From contig NZ_CCDM010000006.1 of the NCBI RefSeq assembly GCF_000750635.1, forward strand, positions 186,001-250,000: DNA of 64,000 nucleotides, given 5' to 3'. This document shows positions 61,436 to 64,000 of the stretch, piece by piece. A program made the position numbers and the translations under genes. The notes under the pieces are model-generated. The model was not told where the DNA came from and searched no databases. It was given only the letters and a program-made list of their open reading frames with translations. Each line of letters begins with the position of its first letter. Position 1 is the first letter of the stretch. The DNA comes from Oceanobacillus jeddahensis (GTDB lineage: Bacteria > Bacillota > Bacilli > Bacillales > Amphibacillaceae).

Positions 61436-62617
61436 ATGAGCAAGAAAATACCAGTAACGGTTTTAAGCGGATTTTTAGGTGCAGGAAAAACGACCCTGCT
61501 GAATCATCTGCTTCAAAATCAGCAAGGATTGAAAATAGCGGTCATTGTGAATGATATGAGTGAAATAAATGTGGACGCTAAATTGGTAAAAGAAGGCGGT
61601 TTTATCCGTACGGAAGAAAACATGGTGGAAATGACCAATGGCTGTATTTGCTGTACATTAAGAGAAGACTTAATTGTGGAGCTGGAAAAATTAGCAGAAC
61701 TCGATATCGATTATGTATTGATTGAATCAAGTGGTGTGTCGGAACCAATTCCAGTCGCGCAAAGCTTTGTCTATGCGGATGATGAATTGGGAATCGACTT
61801 AAATGCCTTTTTCCAGATCGATACGATGGTAACCGTAATTGATGGACATCAGTTTTGGAAGGATTATCAATCAGAGGATTTATTGATGGACCGCGGGATG
61901 GAAGTCGCTGCGGATGATGAAAGAGGAATTGTCGATTTACTGGTAGACCAGATTGAATTTGCCAATGTGGTTATTTTAAATAAAACAGATAAGATGACGG
62001 ATGAAGAGATTACTTCATTAAAGAGCTTACTTTATAAATTAAATCCGGATGCAAATTTTATTACGGCAGCGTTTGGAGAAGTGGACCCGTTACAGGTGCT
62101 TCAAACTGGTCAATTTGACTTTGAAGAAGCAAAGCATGGCGCCGGCTGGATTAAGGAATTGAATGAAGAGCATATTCCGGAAACAGAAGAGTATGGGATC
62201 AGTTCCTTTGTCTATCGAAGCAGAAAACCGTTTCATCCAGAGCGCTTTCAAGCATGGCTGGAAAATTGGCCGAAGGAAATTCTCCGGGCGAAAGGGTTTT
62301 TCTGGTTAGAGACCAGAAATGATGTGGCAGGATTCCTGTCTCAGGCTGGCTCAATGATGACGTTGGAAGGAGCAGGAAGATGGCTGGCAAGCTATTCGGA
62401 AGCAGAACAGGAAGCGTTAAAAGTGCAGGACCCATCTTTATTTGAGAACTGGGATGAACAGCCCGGGGATCGGATGACAGAGCTTGTTTTTATTGGCAGT
62501 GAGATGGATAAGGAAGGGATTACGGCGTCGTTGGATGCTTGTTTAGTGACAGAGGAGGAAGCAGGGCAGGATGCTTCTGCTTTTGTGGACGCGTTGCCTG
62601 TTTTTCCTGTGGTTTAA
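61436..62617 (+). CDS. COG0523 GTPase 3 (ZagA-like paralogue)
   Basis: A 393-residue paralogue of the 59555 gene with the same landmarks: GFLGAGKTT, VIVNDMSEINVDAKLV, CICC at 70-73, ESSGVSEPIPVA, NKTD, and KGFFWLETRNDVAGF. In the segment where the other copy has WCATHHD, this one has WLETRND, losing the Cys and His residues, so metal binding in the C-terminal domain may differ. GAGGCGTG precedes the ATG. A 139-base gap with a TGGCTGT/ACAGCCA inverted repeat separates it from dcd; no Zur box is seen there. Confidence 0.88.
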   Translation: MSKKIPVTVLSGFLGAGKTTLLNHLLQNQQGLKIAVIVNDMSEINVDAKLVKEGGFIRTEENMVEMTNGCICCTLREDLIVELEKLAELDIDYVLIESSGVSEPIPVAQSFVYADDELGIDLNAFFQIDTMVTVIDGHQFWKDYQSEDLLMDRGMEVAADDERGIVDLLVDQIEFANVVILNKTDKMTDEEITSLKSLLYKLNPDANFITAAFGEVDPLQVLQTGQFDFEEAKHGAGWIKELNEEHIPETEEYGISSFVYRSRKPFHPERFQAWLENWPKEILRAKGFFWLETRNDVAGFLSQAGSMMTLEGAGRWLASYSEAEQEALKVQDPSLFENWDEQPGDRMTELVFIGSEMDKEGITASLDACLVTEEEAGQDASAFVDALPVFPVV

Positions 62618-62631
62618 AGAACATTCTCTGA

Positions 62632-62670
62632 CAGCGCTTATTCCATCTCTGAAATAAGCGCTGTTTCCTT
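62632..62670 (+). terminator. Terminator of the zinc island
   Basis: CAGCGCTTATT and AATAAGCGCTG form a perfect 11-bp stem followed by TTTCCTTAT. It also borders the end of the fic pseudogene. Confidence 0.78.
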
Positions 62671-63278
62671 ATAATTCTTCCATTTTGTATGCGAAATAAC
62701 CCTCGTAATAGAAACTGGCGTCGATCCCCGTTCATGAATCGTTCTCTATCATCTGCTTTTGGCGTCAAAGCGTTTTTTAAGATTTGTTTTATCTCAATAT
62801 CTTCTACTGGACTGCGTTCCATAGCTGGTAAGTAATCTTTTTTATCTACTACGTTCCAGTCAATTACACTGTGTACTGCCGATTTTAGCATTAAATCAAG
62901 CCAGATTCTTGTGCTTCTGTCGTTCCCGTCTCGAAAGGGGTGCGCAACATTCATTTCAACATATTTTTCAATAATCTCATCAAAGGAATGCTGAGGCATC
63001 CTCTCTATATGTTCCAAAGAATGTTTTAGATACATAACCGGAGCAAATTGAAAGCCATTTTTAGCAATATTTACATCACGTACCTTACCGGCAAATTCAT
63101 AAATACCTTCAAAAAGATATCTATGAATTTCGCTTAATCCTTTAAACGTCCCTGTTTCAATAGAGTGAATATCGCCCGTATCAAAGAGTTGCTTTGCTTT
63201 TTGTTTCGAAATCTTCTCTTCCATGAGGTTGAGTTCAGTTTAGCTGGTAATTCCAAGTTTGTTAGGAAGGATTGCCAT
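62669..63278 (-). pseudogene. fic: Broken fic gene (class III-like AMP transferase)
   Basis: Translation from the ATG at 63278 (AAGGTGTG upstream) reads MAILPNKLGITS and then a TAA at codon 13. In the same frame TELNLMEEKISKQKAKQLFD continues the normal Fic N-terminus. The Fic motif reads HPFRDGNDR instead of HPFx(D/E)GNGR. A fourth C in a run at 62726-62729 shifts the frame; correcting it restores FMNG-IDASFYYEGYF and the usual end at 62669. The gene thus has a nonsense codon, a motif change and a frameshift, and is very probably dead. Confidence 0.85.
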
Positions 63279-63609
63279 ATTATCACACCTTCTTCGATTA
63301 ATTATACAGATATCTTTTGCAGCAGGTATTTCTTCAAAATAAAAATGATTCATTTGGTTATAGTTATAATACACCAGGTAATTTACTTAGAAGTACACTT
63401 ATTATTTGAAAATTTGAAACAACGCTAGTGATTTTACCACAAATATAATTATCTGTTTATTCAATTTTTAAAAAGTCAGATTACTCCCATGCTAAATGAT
63501 TAATAGATATTATTAATTTTAAAATGTATGGTCTAACGCCATCTTGATTAACAATGTCCACTTATAGCCAATATCTCAACTGTCCATACTAAGAGATGAG
63601 GTGAAAAGT
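63279..63609. other. Gene-free stretch before tnpA
   Basis: AT-rich DNA with no coding signal. The last 60 bases probably contain the left end of the IS200-type element, but I could not define its boundary hairpin. Confidence 0.4.
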
Positions 63610-64000
63610 ATGGGTGGTTATATAGAGAATAGTCATGCGGTATATAATATAAAATATCATGTTATTTGGCTGACAAAATACCGATATAAAATATTACATG
63701 GAGAAATTGCAGTAAAAACAAAAGAATTAATATGGCAAGGTTGTGAAGCAAGAGGGGCGACCATTTTGCAGGGAGTGTAGGAAAAGATTATATTCATTTT
63801 CTTCTATCTTGTCCGCCAAATCTAGCTCCGAGTAAAATGATGCAATATTTGAAAGGGAATTCCTCGAGGTTGCTCCAAGATCAATTTCCAGAATTGAAAA
63901 TGAAATATTGGAATCAGCATCTATGGGAAAGAGGATATTTCTGCTCGACGATAGGAAATGTGGATGAAGAGATAATTAGAAACTATATAACGAATCAACT
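63610..64000 (+). pseudogene. tnpA: IS200/IS605-type tnpA, frameshifted and cut by the window end
   Basis: Starts MGGYIENSHAVYNIKYHVIW behind GAGGTG, typical of Y1 HUH transposases. Near 63775 the frame meets TAG; adding one G restores GSVGKDYIHFLLSCPPNLAPSKMMQYLKG, the family text. The HUH motif, normally HxH (as in DHIHLLL), reads YIH, so the first metal-binding His is also lost. The QYLKG region carries the usual catalytic surroundings. Single-stranded peel-and-paste transposition by this copy is not expected. The 3' end is outside the window. Confidence 0.88.

Noticed and set aside
62520..62668. Extension of the fic reading frame beyond the frameshift
   Set aside because: This is out-of-frame translation opposite the third GTPase gene; the natural fic end after correcting the C-run is at 62669.

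Overview
The window looks like chromosome of a low-GC, endospore-forming Bacillaceae species, probably from the Oceanobacillus/Virgibacillus neighbourhood. The grounds are strong AGGAGG ribosome sites with many TTG and GTG starts, Firmicute-type proteins (a HelD-like helicase, a PBP2-type transpeptidase, a YlbC-like CAP protein, Zur-controlled COG0523 GTPases), AT-rich intergenic DNA, and short structured intergenic repeats of the kind common in this family. The genus is inferred, not proven.

Layout. 0-7.5 kb: a Lin0512-family gene, a TetR regulator divergent from a two-gene ABC exporter, a PadR-chrA chromate pair, and a GltS-type symporter. 7.5-10 kb: an SDR and a thioredoxin-like gene among copies of a hairpin-rich repeat. 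10-19.8 kb: a coherent uptake and breakdown locus with AroM and a peptide-binding lipoprotein reading left, and DppBCDF-type transporter genes, a DUF1177 protein, an M20 deacylase/peptidase and an IclR regulator reading right. 20.2-22.6 kb: a three-layer nest in which a hairpin repeat was invaded by a 252-bp TIR element, which was invaded by an IS1111-type IS110 transposon with a structured 3' noncoding end (candidate bridge/seek RNA). 23-29.5 kb: PEP carboxylase, a Cys-rich copper-binding-type protein, and a GMC dehydrogenase operon carrying its own tatA. 29.5-34.4 kb: PadR, ArsR and MerR regulators, each beside its likely target and each with a visible operator. 34.4-42.4 kb: a coiled-coil protein, an HK-RR-ABC operon, a broken Rpn-family nuclease gene, and a HelD-like helicase. 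42.7-47.9 kb: a thioredoxin-reductase-like enzyme, its decayed paralogue next to an orphan Zur box, an orphan MurE-like ligase, and a CAP-domain protein.

48-54 kb is a dispersed set of genes (CAP protein, DUF2255, CvpA, two aldo/keto reductases, a PQQ-type sugar dehydrogenase). Five promoters here share one architecture: a 19-bp spacer holding a CTTAAAG-N4-CTTTAAG-like palindrome, as expected for an AdhR-like MerR activator responding to aldehydes. The regulator itself is not in the window. 54-58 kb: a class B PBP followed by a graveyard of gene remnants and one small secreted protein.

58-62.6 kb is a zinc-starvation island: Zur boxes, a zinc-independent S14 paralogue, three COG0523 (ZagA/YciC-like) GTPases and a dCTP deaminase that may bypass zinc-dependent dCMP deaminase. 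The window ends with a broken fic gene and a broken IS200-type tnpA running off the edge.

All functions are read from motifs and family resemblance without database searches.
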